The notes beneath the pieces were generated by a model. The model ran no database searches, was not told the origin of the DNA, and was given only the letters and a program-made list of their open reading frames with translations. Shown here piece after piece: positions 8,901-16,758 of a stretch of 36,239 nt of DNA. The number at the start of each line of letters is the position of its first letter. Position 1 is the stretch's first letter. This stretch comes from an uncultured Oscillospiraceae bacterium (GTDB lineage Bacteria > Bacillota > Clostridia > Oscillospirales > Oscillospiraceae), in NCBI GenBank assembly GCA_944385365.1, contig CALWWW010000024.1:1-36239 (forward strand). The letters run 5' to 3'. A program made the position numbers and the translations under genes.

Positions 8901-10709
8901 ATGCGTAACAACAAGAAGAAAACCCGACGCTCCACGGCGGCTACGGCGGCCCAGCGGATGGTTCTGGGCGGTCTCCCTCAGGAGGAAGAAGAGATTTTGC
9001 AGAGCCCGCTGCAAATGGTCATCAGTTCCTTTGTCCGGGACAAGATCGCCATGATCGGCGTGATCCTCTTCACCTTCATTTTCCTCTGCTGTGTGTTCCT
9101 GCCGTACTTTTTCCCCATTGACCTGTACTACCAGGACGTGACCCAGGCCAACGTGGCCCCCGGCTTCGGTATGCTCAGCGTGCCCACCCAGCTGAAGAAC
9201 AACGCCCAGGATTTGTCTGTGGGCAGCTCCTTCTCCGTGGGCCTGGACAAGGACGGCAACGTCTACGAGTGGGGTACCTTCCCCAATGAGAAGCTGAAAA
9301 ACATTCCCAGCACCAGCGAGACCGGCAAGCTGGTCCAGATTTCCGCCGGTCTTGACCACATTGTGGCCGTCAATGAGGATGGACAGGTCTTCACCTGGGG
9401 CAATGACCGTATGGGTCTGGCCAGCATCCCCATGGAGCTGCGCTCCGGCGGCAACGACATCAAGCAGATTCTGGCCGGTTACCAGATCTCTCTGGCTCTA
9501 ACCGAGGACGGCGAAATGTACAACTGGGGCAGCGATTACCTGTTGAGCATCACCTATCCCGAGGGCGTGCAGGGCAATATCGACAAGTTCGCGGCCAGCA
9601 CCAACATCGTCATGGCCCTGACCAAGGACGGCGAAGTGGTGCCCCTGACCAACAAGACCTCCGCCTACACCAACATTCCGGAAGAAATCCAGGGCAATGT
9701 GGTGGATTTGGCCCTGACCGACGAGAGCGCCGCTGCCGTCACGTCCGATGGTACCGTCTACACCTGGGGCAACAATATCAAAAAGACCCTGGACGTTCCC
9801 GAGGAAATCCAGGGCCAGGTGGTCTCCATCACCGGCGGCCGGTACCACTATACCGCTGTTTTGCAGGATGGCACCGTGTACAGCTGGGGTGACAACACCC
9901 ACGGCCAGACCGACGCGCCCAGCGGCACCACCGTCGCTTCGGTGGACAGCGGTTACTATGCCAACTACGCCATCACCCAGGATGGAACCGTGGTGGCCTG
10001 GGGCCTCAAGGGCTATCTGATGGGTACCGACGCTTTGGGCCGCGACCTGTTCCGCCGTCTCCTGGTGGGCGGCCGGATGACCATGACCGTCGGCGCTATC
10101 GCCGTTATCATCTCTTCCTTCATCGGCATTGTTATCGGCGGCGTCTCCGGCTACAAGGGCGGCAAGGTGGATAACCTGCTGATGCGTCTGACGGAGATTG
10201 TCTCGTCCATTCCGTTCCTGCCATTCTGTATCATTCTGTCGTCGATTCTCGGCAATAAGATCAGCGAGACCCAGAGAATCATTCTGATCATGTGTATTTT
10301 GGGCCTGTTGTCCTGGCCCGGCATCGCCCGTCTGGTCCGCGGCAGCGTTCTGGCGGAACGGGAGCAGGAGTTCGTCACCGCCGCCAAGGCGCTGGGCGTC
10401 CGGGAGTTCGGCATCATCTTCCGCCACATCCTGCCCAATATTATCACGGTCATCATCGTCAACGCCACGTTGAACTTTGCCACCTGCATGCTGACCGAGT
10501 CCTCTCTGTCCTTCATCGGCTTCGGCGTCAACGAGCCCAATGCCACCTGGGGTAATATGCTGACCGGCGCCCAGAACGGCCAGGTCATCGAAAATTACTG
10601 GTGGCGCTGGGTGTTCCCGGCTCTGATGCTGGGCATCTGCACCATCAGCATCAACTGCATCGGCGATGGCCTGCGCGACGCCATTGACCCCAAATCGAAG
10701 GAGAGGTGA
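8901..10709 (+). CDS. oppC: Peptide ABC transporter permease, OppC type, with an inserted RCC1-like beta-propeller
   Basis: This 602-residue protein is a normal OppC split by a large insert. Residues 1-71 hold the cytoplasmic N-terminus and the first transmembrane helix (about 49-71). Residues 372-602 are the rest of OppC: MGTDALGRDLFRRLLVGG, which is the conserved motif before the second helix, the EAA loop EQEFVTAAKALGVREFGIIF (489-508), and the C-terminus LRDAIDPK. Usual OppC proteins are about 300 residues and have only 20-30 residues between helix 1 and GTDxxGRD. Here about 270 extra residues made of seven repeats of the form 'V..I..G..H..A...DG.VY.WG' occupy that loop, which faces outside. 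The reading frame is continuous across both junctions and the ribosome site (GGAGGG) and spacing are normal. Transport function is secure; the role of the insert is unknown. Confidence 0.93.
   Translation: MRNNKKKTRRSTAATAAQRMVLGGLPQEEEEILQSPLQMVISSFVRDKIAMIGVILFTFIFLCCVFLPYFFPIDLYYQDVTQANVAPGFGMLSVPTQLKNNAQDLSVGSSFSVGLDKDGNVYEWGTFPNEKLKNIPSTSETGKLVQISAGLDHIVAVNEDGQVFTWGNDRMGLASIPMELRSGGNDIKQILAGYQISLALTEDGEMYNWGSDYLLSITYPEGVQGNIDKFAASTNIVMALTKDGEVVPLTNKTSAYTNIPEEIQGNVVDLALTDESAAAVTSDGTVYTWGNNIKKTLDVPEEIQGQVVSITGGRYHYTAVLQDGTVYSWGDNTHGQTDAPSGTTVASVDSGYYANYAITQDGTVVAWGLKGYLMGTDALGRDLFRRLLVGGRMTMTVGAIAVIISSFIGIVIGGVSGYKGGKVDNLLMRLTEIVSSIPFLPFCIILSSILGNKISETQRIILIMCILGLLSWPGIARLVRGSVLAEREQEFVTAAKALGVREFGIIFRHILPNIITVIIVNATLNFATCMLTESSLSFIGFGVNEPNATWGNMLTGAQNGQVIENYWWRWVFPALMLGICTISINCIGDGLRDAIDPKSKER
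9204..10010 (+). other. Seven-repeat RCC1-like propeller domain inside oppC
   Basis: Seven repeats of about 38 residues span residues 102-370 of the permease. Their cores are GLDKDGNVYEWG, AVNEDGQVFTWG, ALTEDGEMYNWG, ALTKDGEVVPLT (degenerate), AVTSDGTVYTWG, AVLQDGTVYSWG and AITQDGTVVAWG. Seven is the number of blades in an RCC1 propeller, so the insert can form one complete, self-closed ring whose two ends lie close together, as needed for insertion in a loop. Repeats 4 and 5 share the linker IPEEIQGN/VPEEIQGQ, suggesting internal duplication. RCC1 repeats are usually protein- or ligand-binding scaffolds; outside the cell it might dock the binding lipoprotein, cell wall or a host/diet ligand, which is inference. 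Confidence 0.88.
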
Positions 10710-10715
10710 CAAGCC

Positions 10716-11711
10716 ATGAGTCTGTTGGAAGTCAAAAACCTGCATACTTATTTCAAAACGAAAAAGGGCATCGTCAAGGCTGTCAACGATGTCAGCTACT
10801 CCCTGGAAGCCGGTAAGACGTTGGGTATCGTCGGCGAGTCCGGCTCCGGCAAGAGCGTGTCGGCCATGAGCATCATCAAGCTCCTGGACGGCAACGGCTA
10901 CATTGAAAGCGGCGAGATCACCTTCAATGGCCGCAACATTCTGGAGGCCAGCATCAAGGACCTGCACCACATCCGCGGCAATGAGATTTCCGTCATCTTC
11001 CAGGAGCCCATGACCTCTCTGAACCCGGTGTTCACCATCGAACGCCAGATCGGCGAGGTTCTGCGGCTGCACCAGAATCTGGACAAGAAGACAGCCTATG
11101 CAAAGGCTGCGTCTCTGCTGGCCGACGTCAAGATTCCCAACCCGGAGCGGGTGGCCAAGCAGTATCCGTTCCAGCTGTCCGGCGGTATGCGCCAGCGCGT
11201 CATGATCGCCATGGCTCTGGCCTGTAAGCCCAAGCTGCTGATTGCCGACGAGCCCACCACGGCGCTGGACGTCACCATTCAGGCACAGATTCTGAAGCTG
11301 ATGAACGAGCTGAAGCAGCAGACCGGCACGTCCATTCTCTTCATCACCCACGACTTGGGCGTCATCCACGAGATGGCCGATGAAGTGGCGGTCATGTACT
11401 GCGGACAGATTGTGGAAAAGGCCGACGCCAAGACCATTTTCCACGACGGCACCCATTCCCATCCCTATACGGAAGGTCTGATGATCTCCATTCCCCGGCT
11501 GAATACCCCCAAGGACCAGCGGCTGGAAGCCATTCCCGGCTCCGTGCCCAACCCCCTGTATCTGCCGGAGGGCTGCAAATTTGCGCCCCGCTGCAAGTAT
11601 TGCACCGAGAAGTGCAAAGCCAGCGAGCCGACTTTGCAGCAGATCGGCCCCAACCATTATATCCGGTGCTTCTATCCGGAGAAGGCGGTGAGAAAAGAAC
11701 ATGCAGAATGA
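10716..11711 (+). CDS. oppD: Peptide ABC transporter ATP-binding protein, OppD/DppD type
   Basis: The 331-residue ATPase has Walker A GESGSGKS (residues 40-47), the Q-loop [10 protein letters not shown], signature LSGGMRQR (154-161), Walker B LLIADE (174-179) and the switch histidine in LFITHDLG. The C-terminal oligopeptide-transport domain carries a cysteine cluster ([13 protein letters not shown] and a late C in IRCFYP), which in relatives can hold an iron-sulphur cluster. It powers the importer on the cytoplasmic face as a pair with OppF. It begins 6 nt after the OppC stop and its end overlaps the oppF start by 11 nt, so the operon is tightly coupled. Confidence 0.96.
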   Translation: MSLLEVKNLHTYFKTKKGIVKAVNDVSYSLEAGKTLGIVGESGSGKSVSAMSIIKLLDGNGYIESGEITFNGRNILEASIKDLHHIRGNEISVIFQEPMTSLNPVFTIERQIGEVLRLHQNLDKKTAYAKAASLLADVKIPNPERVAKQYPFQLSGGMRQRVMIAMALACKPKLLIADEPTTALDVTIQAQILKLMNELKQQTGTSILFITHDLGVIHEMADEVAVMYCGQIVEKADAKTIFHDGTHSHPYTEGLMISIPRLNTPKDQRLEAIPGSVPNPLYLPEGCKFAPRCKYCTEKCKASEPTLQQIGPNHYIRCFYPEKAVRKEHAE

Positions 11712-12711
11712 AACTCGTAAGGTGCTGCTGCGGGTCCGGGACGTCAAGCAGTATTTCCCCGTGAAAAAGACGAAGCTGCGGGAGAAGCAGCGGTATGTTC
11801 GCGCCAACGACGGCATTTCCCTGGATATCTACGCCGGTGAAACGCTGGGTCTGGTGGGAGAGTCCGGCTGCGGCAAGTCCACCCTGGGCCGAACCCTGCT
11901 CCAGCTCTATCCCCAGACTGACGGACAGGTTCTCTACTACAAGGACGGCAAGGAAATCGACCTGAAGAGCCTTTCCAAAGAGGAAATGCGTGTACTGCGC
12001 AAGGATTTGCAGCTGATTTTCCAGGACCCCTATTCTTCGCTGAACCCCAGAATGACCGTGGGCCAGATCATCGGCGAGGGTCTCGTCTCCCATGGTGTGT
12101 TCAAGCGGGGCGACCCGGCCATGCGGGACTATATCTTCCAGGTCATGGAGAATTGCGGTCTGGCAACCTATATGTTCGGCCGCTATCCCCATCAGTTCTC
12201 CGGCGGCCAGCGCCAGCGCATCGGCATCGCCCGCAGTCTGGCTCTGAATCCCTCCTTTGTGGTCTGCGACGAGGCCGTGTCGGCTCTGGACGTGTCCATT
12301 CAGTCCCAGATTCTGAACCTGCTGTCGGATTTGAAGGAACAGCAGAATCTGACCTATCTGTTCATCACCCATGACCTCAGCGTGGTCAAGTATATCAGCG
12401 ACCGCATCGGCGTCATGTACCTGGGCAATATGGTGGAGCTGGCTCCCACAGAGGAGCTGTTCGCCAATACCCTCCATCCCTATACGGAAGCCCTGCTGTC
12501 GGCCATTCCCGTGGTGGATGAAAACGACAAGCGGGAGCGCATTCTGCTGGAAGGCGATATTCCCAGCCCGGTCAATCCGCCCTCCGGCTGCAAGTTCCAT
12601 ACCCGCTGCCGCTACTGCCAGCAGAAGTGCAAGGAAGAAGTCCCCCAGTGGACGGATGTGGGCAACGACCACTATGTGGCCTGCCACTACCCCCTGCACC
12701 ATAAGGAGTGA
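11701..12711 (+). CDS. oppF: Peptide ABC transporter ATP-binding protein, OppF/DppF type
   Basis: The 336-residue second ATPase shows Walker A GESGCGKST (53-61), the Q-loop FQDPYSSLNPRMT, which is characteristic of OppF, signature FSGGQRQR, Walker B FVVCDEAVSALD and FITHDLS. It also has the C-terminal cysteine cluster (CKFHTRCRYCQQKC, then VACHYP). It pairs with OppD to drive peptide uptake. Its start overlaps oppD, and its stop is only 6 nt before the next small gene, which appears to belong to the same transcript. Confidence 0.96.
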   Translation: MQNETRKVLLRVRDVKQYFPVKKTKLREKQRYVRANDGISLDIYAGETLGLVGESGCGKSTLGRTLLQLYPQTDGQVLYYKDGKEIDLKSLSKEEMRVLRKDLQLIFQDPYSSLNPRMTVGQIIGEGLVSHGVFKRGDPAMRDYIFQVMENCGLATYMFGRYPHQFSGGQRQRIGIARSLALNPSFVVCDEAVSALDVSIQSQILNLLSDLKEQQNLTYLFITHDLSVVKYISDRIGVMYLGNMVELAPTEELFANTLHPYTEALLSAIPVVDENDKRERILLEGDIPSPVNPPSGCKFHTRCRYCQQKCKEEVPQWTDVGNDHYVACHYPLHHKE

Positions 12712-12717
12712 GTTCCC

Positions 12718-12924
12718 ATGCTGTTTGGGAAAAAGATCAACCGGGTCGTCAATGTCCGGGAGGCAGAGGAGCGGTTTGAGGAAGAACGCGCCCAGGTTCC
12801 CCTGGAAAAAAACGACCGGCTGGCCATGATTCTGGCAGCGCTGGTGGTATTTGTGCCGGTGTTTCTCGTCATCGTCGCCATTTTGCTGCTGGTGTTCTTC
12901 CTGTTTTTCTTCCGCCACCTGTGA
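12718..12924 (+). CDS. Small single-span membrane protein at the end of the opp operon
   Basis: This 68-residue protein has a charged, likely cytoplasmic first half (VNVREAEERFEEERAQVPLE) and a long hydrophobic C-terminal helix (about residues 36-66: LAMILAALVVFVPVFLVIVA onward to FLFFF). I do not recognise a family. The start is 6 nt after the oppF stop, and the operon's terminator comes after it, so it is probably co-expressed. It could be a small accessory subunit or regulator of the transporter, but nothing in the sequence proves that. Good base composition match to its neighbours and the position argue it is real. Confidence 0.6.
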   Translation: MLFGKKINRVVNVREAEERFEEERAQVPLEKNDRLAMILAALVVFVPVFLVIVAILLLVFFLFFFRHL

Positions 12925-13008
12925 AACAGGGAAGCACGGCGTTATCTGCGAAACGCGCCGGATTGCTTGCCGGAATTCACAATAAGACAGTAACACGGAA
13001 AACAGTTG

Positions 13009-13044
13009 CCGGGTCCTGCTGTAGCGGGGCCCGGTGATTTTTTT
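13009..13044 (+). terminator. Intrinsic terminator of the opp operon
   Basis: CCGGGTCC (13009-13016) pairs with GGGCCCGG (13027-13034), including one G-U pair, and is followed by TGA and a run of seven T (13038-13044). Confidence 0.8.
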
Positions 13045-13071
13045 GTTGTTATACGCAAGCAAAAATAAGAA

Positions 13072-13113
13072 GGCAAGGGCGCAAGTGATGGGAATATCAC
13101 TTGCGCCCTTGCC
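13072..13113 (-). terminator. Second hairpin downstream of the minus-strand lipoprotein gene
   Basis: This is a perfect 18-bp stem (13072-13089 with 13096-13113) with a 6-base loop. Read on the minus strand it is followed by a T-rich stretch (TTCTTATTTTTGC), so it could act as a back-up terminator for the leftward gene, separating it from the convergent opp operon. Confidence 0.6.
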
Positions 13114-13129
13114 GGTATTCAGATACTCC

Positions 13130-13163
13130 AAAAAAATGCCCTCTGAACATGCGTTCAGAGGGC
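13130..13163 (-). terminator. Intrinsic terminator of the minus-strand lipoprotein gene
   Basis: GCCCTCTGAAC (13138-13148) pairs with GTTCAGAGGGC (13153-13163) over 11 bp with a 4-base loop. On the minus strand the stem is followed by A and seven T (13136-13130), right after the gene's stop codon at 13170-13172. Confidence 0.85.
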
Positions 13164-13169
13164 AATTCT

Positions 13170-14228
13170 TTATCCGGAAATCATGGAATTGTACAGGTCG
13201 ATCAGTTTGGAGCAGGCGGTGAAATAGGCGTCATAGGACTCGCTGTAATCCGTCTGATTCCGGGCCGCCGTCATAAAGCTTTCCAGGGCGGAGTTCACAT
13301 TGTTGGCAGCGGTGGTGAAAAGCTCCACTTCCGCATCTGCGGTGACGCTGTCGGGCCACACAACCTCGACACACGCCGGGTCGGCCAGTGCTTCGGTCAA
13401 GCTGGTATAGGCTTCCTGGTGCTCGGTGTACAGGGTTTCCAGATTGGTCATATCCAGCGGGGGCAGCGTTGTTCCAATTTCCACGGCGGACAGCTGCTCC
13501 CAGATTTCCGTGTCGATGTCGTTGGACACGCTGACCAGAATCCGGCTGTAGTAGGCGATGTCCCAGCCCTCGGCCTGGAGCCGCTCCAGTTCCTCAGCCT
13601 CGGTGGCCTCGTCCAGCACGTTCATGGACTCGATGAAGGGCAGAGCAACCTCGTCAAAGGCTTCGACGGCTTCATACAGCCGGGTGTGCAGCGCGGCGGC
13701 TTCGGAGAAATTGTCCTCGTCATACTCCTGATAGCTGATGTACCAGCCCAGCTCGCCCAAAACTTCGCCCATGGTCTGGTAGGGCTGCTCCAGCTGCTTG
13801 AGGAGCTCGTCCTGCTCGGGGTAGTCGGGGTCCTCGTCGCAGTAGCCCATGGCGTCCTCCATGATGTAGGAATTGAAGGTGTAGAAGCCGAAGACATCGT
13901 CCAGCATGCTGTACTCCGCGCCGTCCACCAGGGCAAACTCCGGCTGATACTGCACCACAGTGAAATAGTTGGTCAGCAGTTCGTCCATTTCATAGACATT
14001 GTCGAGCACTTCCAGATAGGCGTTGAATTTGCTGTAGTCCACGGGCTGGTCCGCGTCCTCCTGCTCTTCTGCGGCGCTGTCGGTACCGGCGTCATCGGAG
14101 ACGCTGGCGCCGTCGGTGTCCGTATCGGTGCTGCTTTTGCCGAAAGAGCAGCCGGACAACAGTAGCGCCAGGATCAGGACCCAAGCGCCAAGCAGACGGG
14201 GGAACGTGGTTTTGGTGATTCTCTTCAT
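13170..14228 (-). CDS. DUF3829-like lipoprotein
   Basis: The 352-residue protein has a lipoprotein signal ending LLLSGC, so Cys27 is the likely lipidation site. A short Ser/Thr/Asp/Glu-rich linker (about 30-65) follows, then a mostly helical, very acidic domain with regularly spaced aromatic residues (YSKFNAYLEVLDNVYEM, then YSRILVSVSNDIDTEIWEQL). This resembles the DUF3829 group of surface lipoproteins of unknown function; the match is by overall style, not by a diagnostic motif. ATG 14228 has a good ribosome site (AGGAGGAAAAAG on the minus strand). It ends just before a strong terminator. The gene upstream on the same strand is a membrane protein 173 bases away. Confidence 0.7.
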   Translation of the reverse strand: MKRITKTTFPRLLGAWVLILALLLSGCSFGKSSTDTDTDGASVSDDAGTDSAAEEQEDADQPVDYSKFNAYLEVLDNVYEMDELLTNYFTVVQYQPEFALVDGAEYSMLDDVFGFYTFNSYIMEDAMGYCDEDPDYPEQDELLKQLEQPYQTMGEVLGELGWYISYQEYDEDNFSEAAALHTRLYEAVEAFDEVALPFIESMNVLDEATEAEELERLQAEGWDIAYYSRILVSVSNDIDTEIWEQLSAVEIGTTLPPLDMTNLETLYTEHQEAYTSLTEALADPACVEVVWPDSVTADAEVELFTTAANNVNSALESFMTAARNQTDYSESYDAYFTACSKLIDLYNSMISG

Positions 14229-14401
14229 TCTTTTTCCTCCTGAACGGGACCCCGTCCCATGGCTGCCGCGGCAGTCCGTCCGTCCTGGGCAGGGTATCCT
14301 CTGATTTTCGATTTCCCCGGATGGGGAGAACCATACGAAGTTTGACAAACGATGTCCCCGGTCGGGACACCGGACAGGGGAGTGGGCGTTCCAATTCTCC
14401 C

Positions 14402-15349
14402 TCAGCCATCTGACGCCTCTTTGCGGCGAATGACGATCCAGAATGCGCCGTAGCACAGAATATACCCGCCGGACAATCCCAGAATGATGTACTGCCGCCG
14501 CCGCAGACCGTCCGTGTACTGCTGAGCGGTCAGGTGGGGCTCCACGGTGATGTAGGTGTCTTCCGACGGGATAGACAGGACCCGCCGTTCCACCGAACCG
14601 TTTTGGTACAGCTCTTCGGCCAGGACCCGGGCGGTGCCGCCCTCGTCCCGCCACTGATAGCCGGAGCCGTCGGTGGTCCGGTAATAGACCATATAGACGG
14701 TCTTGGTGGGGTGCAGACGGCGATACCGGCGGGTACCGGTGTTTTTCACCGAGACGGGCAGAATGTCGTAGGGTGCGAAGGTGTGAACGCCGCTGTCCGT
14801 ATATTGGTCGGCGGGGCGGATGGTGTTGAGATTCCGAATGCCCGTATAGAGACCGGCAGCCGCCAGAATCAGCAGGACCACGCCGCCGGATCCGGCAAAC
14901 CGTTTCAGAGATCTGCGCCATGTGCCGGAGGGCCGGACGGGCGCGGCCGCGCCCGAAGCCGTGTCCGGCGAGGATGCAGCGCGGACGGTGCGCCGGTTCC
15001 AGCAGAGAAAGCCCACTCCCACCACGGCCCACACCAAAGCGGCACAGCCGAGGGCGGGCAGCAACAGCAGCAGGATAAAGCCGCTCTGCAAAAGGGTGGG
15101 ATACAGGAACAGCACGATTCCCCAGGCGCACAGGCCGCCGACGCCGTTCATACACAGCCACAGAATCCAGCGGTTCAGGCTGAGACGGCGGGAAAAGCAT
15201 GCGCCCGCCGGAATAAAATAGGCGGCGGTGAGCAGGGGAGTACCCAAGAGAAATACAAGCCAGTTCCGCCCCATGGAACAGTGAAAGAGCAGCAGAAACA
15301 CGCCGATGCAACAGAGCACCGACGCCAGAATTGCAACAGCCTTTTTCAA
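14402..15349 (-). CDS. Multi-pass membrane protein of unknown function
   Basis: This 315-residue protein has about four hydrophobic helices in its first 120 residues (for example AVAILASVLCCIGVFLLLFH and GFILLLLLPALGCAALVWAV). A positively charged loop, a further helix (GVVLLILAAAGLYTG, about 155-170), a soluble segment of about 120 residues (YRRLHPTKTVYMVYYRTTDG is its core) and a final helix (YIILGLSGGYILCYGAFWIV) follow. The soluble part between the last two helices probably faces outside and looks like a small beta-rich fold, reminiscent of DUF3592-type proteins, but I cannot name it. The 173-base gap to the downstream lipoprotein holds no gene; it has an imperfect GC-rich hairpin near 14355-14385. 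Confidence 0.6.
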   Translation of the reverse strand: MKKAVAILASVLCCIGVFLLLFHCSMGRNWLVFLLGTPLLTAAYFIPAGACFSRRLSLNRWILWLCMNGVGGLCAWGIVLFLYPTLLQSGFILLLLLPALGCAALVWAVVGVGFLCWNRRTVRAASSPDTASGAAAPVRPSGTWRRSLKRFAGSGGVVLLILAAAGLYTGIRNLNTIRPADQYTDSGVHTFAPYDILPVSVKNTGTRRYRRLHPTKTVYMVYYRTTDGSGYQWRDEGGTARVLAEELYQNGSVERRVLSIPSEDTYITVEPHLTAQQYTDGLRRRQYIILGLSGGYILCYGAFWIVIRRKEASDG

Positions 15350-15451
15350 GTTTGGCTCCCCCTCTCTGTGATGACTGCCATGCAGTCTGTCCCCATGCTC
15401 TATGGTCTATGATACCAGAGAATGGACGGAAAATCCACTGTGCCGTGGGGC

Positions 15452-16480
15452 CTAGCGGTGGGCGGCGCGGCGGCTGACCACAGGCGTCACAGCGGCGGTT
15501 CTCCGGACCGGCGGGGCATCCTCCGGACGGACGCCGTAAATCTGGGCCAGGGCCAGGATTTTGGAGGCCCAGTTGGCATGGGTTTTGAATTCGTTCATGC
15601 GGGCGGCATCGACGCTGCGGGCCACCATGGGCGCGTTGTCCAGGTCCCAGGACAGAATGCTGCGGGCGTCGGCATAGTCCCGGGCCGTCACCTGCAAAGC
15701 GCGGTTGACAATGGGAATCTGGTTGGGATGGATGACGGTTTTACCGATAAAGCCGTTGAGGGCGTCGAGACGCAGCTCCCGTTCCAAACCCGTGTCCCAG
15801 CCTGGCCCGGCGTAATATTCCCACACGGGGCCGGAAATCACATAGTCGGCGGCAAAGGTGGAGACCACATCCAGCAGAATCCGGGCCACCGGCTGCAAAT
15901 CGTAAATGGTGTCGGAGACGCTCCGGCGCAGGCCGAAGACATGGGACAGGTCGTTGCCGCCCACCCGCAGATTGAGAATGCGGTCTGAGACAGGCTCCAG
16001 CTCTTCTTTTAATTGGGCCAGCTGCTCCAGCCGTCCGGCGGGGGCAGCCATGGCGTGGGATTCAAAAATCGGCATATAGGAAAACTCGGCGGACTGGGAG
16101 ATGTCCTCCATGGCCGCCAGATACGATTGGCTGTTGTCCGTGTAAAACTTGGGCAGGATAAAGCCCGTGAGCACCTGGGAGACGCCGGACAGACGGGCCG
16201 CCATGCGGCGCAGATGCAGGGGAGAGCGGATGCGGACAAAAATCCGCGGCAGATAGAAACTGTGTTCCGCGTGCAGGCGCTGAATCTGTTCCAGGGTGCG
16301 AAGCAGCGCGTCCTCCGCCTCCGCCAGATGGGCGTCGTTGACCGTATCCTCCAGGCAGAAGGCCAGAGAAAACGGCGCGGGAATGGCATTGTGCAGCAGC
16401 GTGTTCACAATGGAATCGTGCAGGCCCGCGGGACAGTACAGCAAAGCGCCCACCGAATATGCGGCAAGGCTGTGAAACAT
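15452..16480 (-). CDS. CitE-like (HpcH/HpaI) aldolase/lyase of the Ter biosynthetic module
   Basis: The 342-residue protein is a TIM-barrel C-C lyase relative: SLAFCLEDTV holds the conserved acidic metal/CoA-site residues, LPRIFVRIRSPL the arginine strand, and GKTVIHPNQIPIVN the typical C-terminal signature of the CitE/HpcH family. ATG 16480 was chosen over longer in-frame starts because GGGAGG lies just upstream, and the promoter (16513-16541) would not include the longer reading. CitE-like proteins of this branch recur beside ter genes together with PRTase, PELOTA/StiP and HAD proteins, all of which are present on the opposite strand here. The reaction in that pathway is not known; a carbon-carbon lyase step on a small acid is inferred. 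Confidence 0.82.
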   Translation of the reverse strand: MFHSLAAYSVGALLYCPAGLHDSIVNTLLHNAIPAPFSLAFCLEDTVNDAHLAEAEDALLRTLEQIQRLHAEHSFYLPRIFVRIRSPLHLRRMAARLSGVSQVLTGFILPKFYTDNSQSYLAAMEDISQSAEFSYMPIFESHAMAAPAGRLEQLAQLKEELEPVSDRILNLRVGGNDLSHVFGLRRSVSDTIYDLQPVARILLDVVSTFAADYVISGPVWEYYAGPGWDTGLERELRLDALNGFIGKTVIHPNQIPIVNRALQVTARDYADARSILSWDLDNAPMVARSVDAARMNEFKTHANWASKILALAQIYGVRPEDAPPVRRTAAVTPVVSRRAAHR

Positions 16481-16512
16481 GGAATTCCTCCCGGAAGATA
16501 AAGTTTCTCCCA

Positions 16513-16541
16513 TTGTAGCATACGGAGAGAAAATTGTAAAA
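16513..16541 (-). promoter_or_regulatory. Promoter of the CitE-like gene
   Basis: On the minus strand the -35 box TTTACA (16541-16536) and the -10 box TACAAT (16518-16513) are 17 bp apart, 33 bases before the start codon at 16480. It lies back to back with the promoter of the rightward ter operon, so the two arms may share regulation. Confidence 0.7.
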
Positions 16542-16594
16542 TAATTCTCGCAGTCTCCGCCGAACGCTCCGGTATACCGCGGATGCAATCGGGC

Positions 16595-16623
16595 TTGAAT
16601 ACACGCTGTAGGTGTAGTATAAT
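16595..16623 (+). promoter_or_regulatory. Promoter of the rightward ter operon
   Basis: TTGAAT (16595-16600) and a perfect TATAAT (16618-16623) are spaced by 17 bp. It lies 54 bases from the divergent promoter. The leader before the YceG-like gene is about 135 bases and AT-rich, with no recognised riboswitch. Confidence 0.75.
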
Positions 16624-16758
16624 GGGAAAAAACCAGGAAAATGATTGTAATTGAAAATTTCCGTATAATCTTGGACATTGAGACGCTTTTGAGGATGAAA
16701 CACAGCAATTACATGGTTTTTGTTGCAGTAATTGCGCATGGGAAAGAATAGGGCCGCC

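Noticed and set aside
9204-10010. Possibility that the RCC1 repeats are a separate gene or an assembly chimera
   Set aside because: The frame is open across both joints, no start with ribosome site lies at the left edge, and base and codon use match the permease on either side.
13170-15311. One 713-codon minus-strand frame joining the lipoprotein and the membrane protein region
   Set aside because: Only its last 352 codons, from ATG 14228 with lipobox, are real; the rest is out of frame with the membrane protein gene at 14402-15349.
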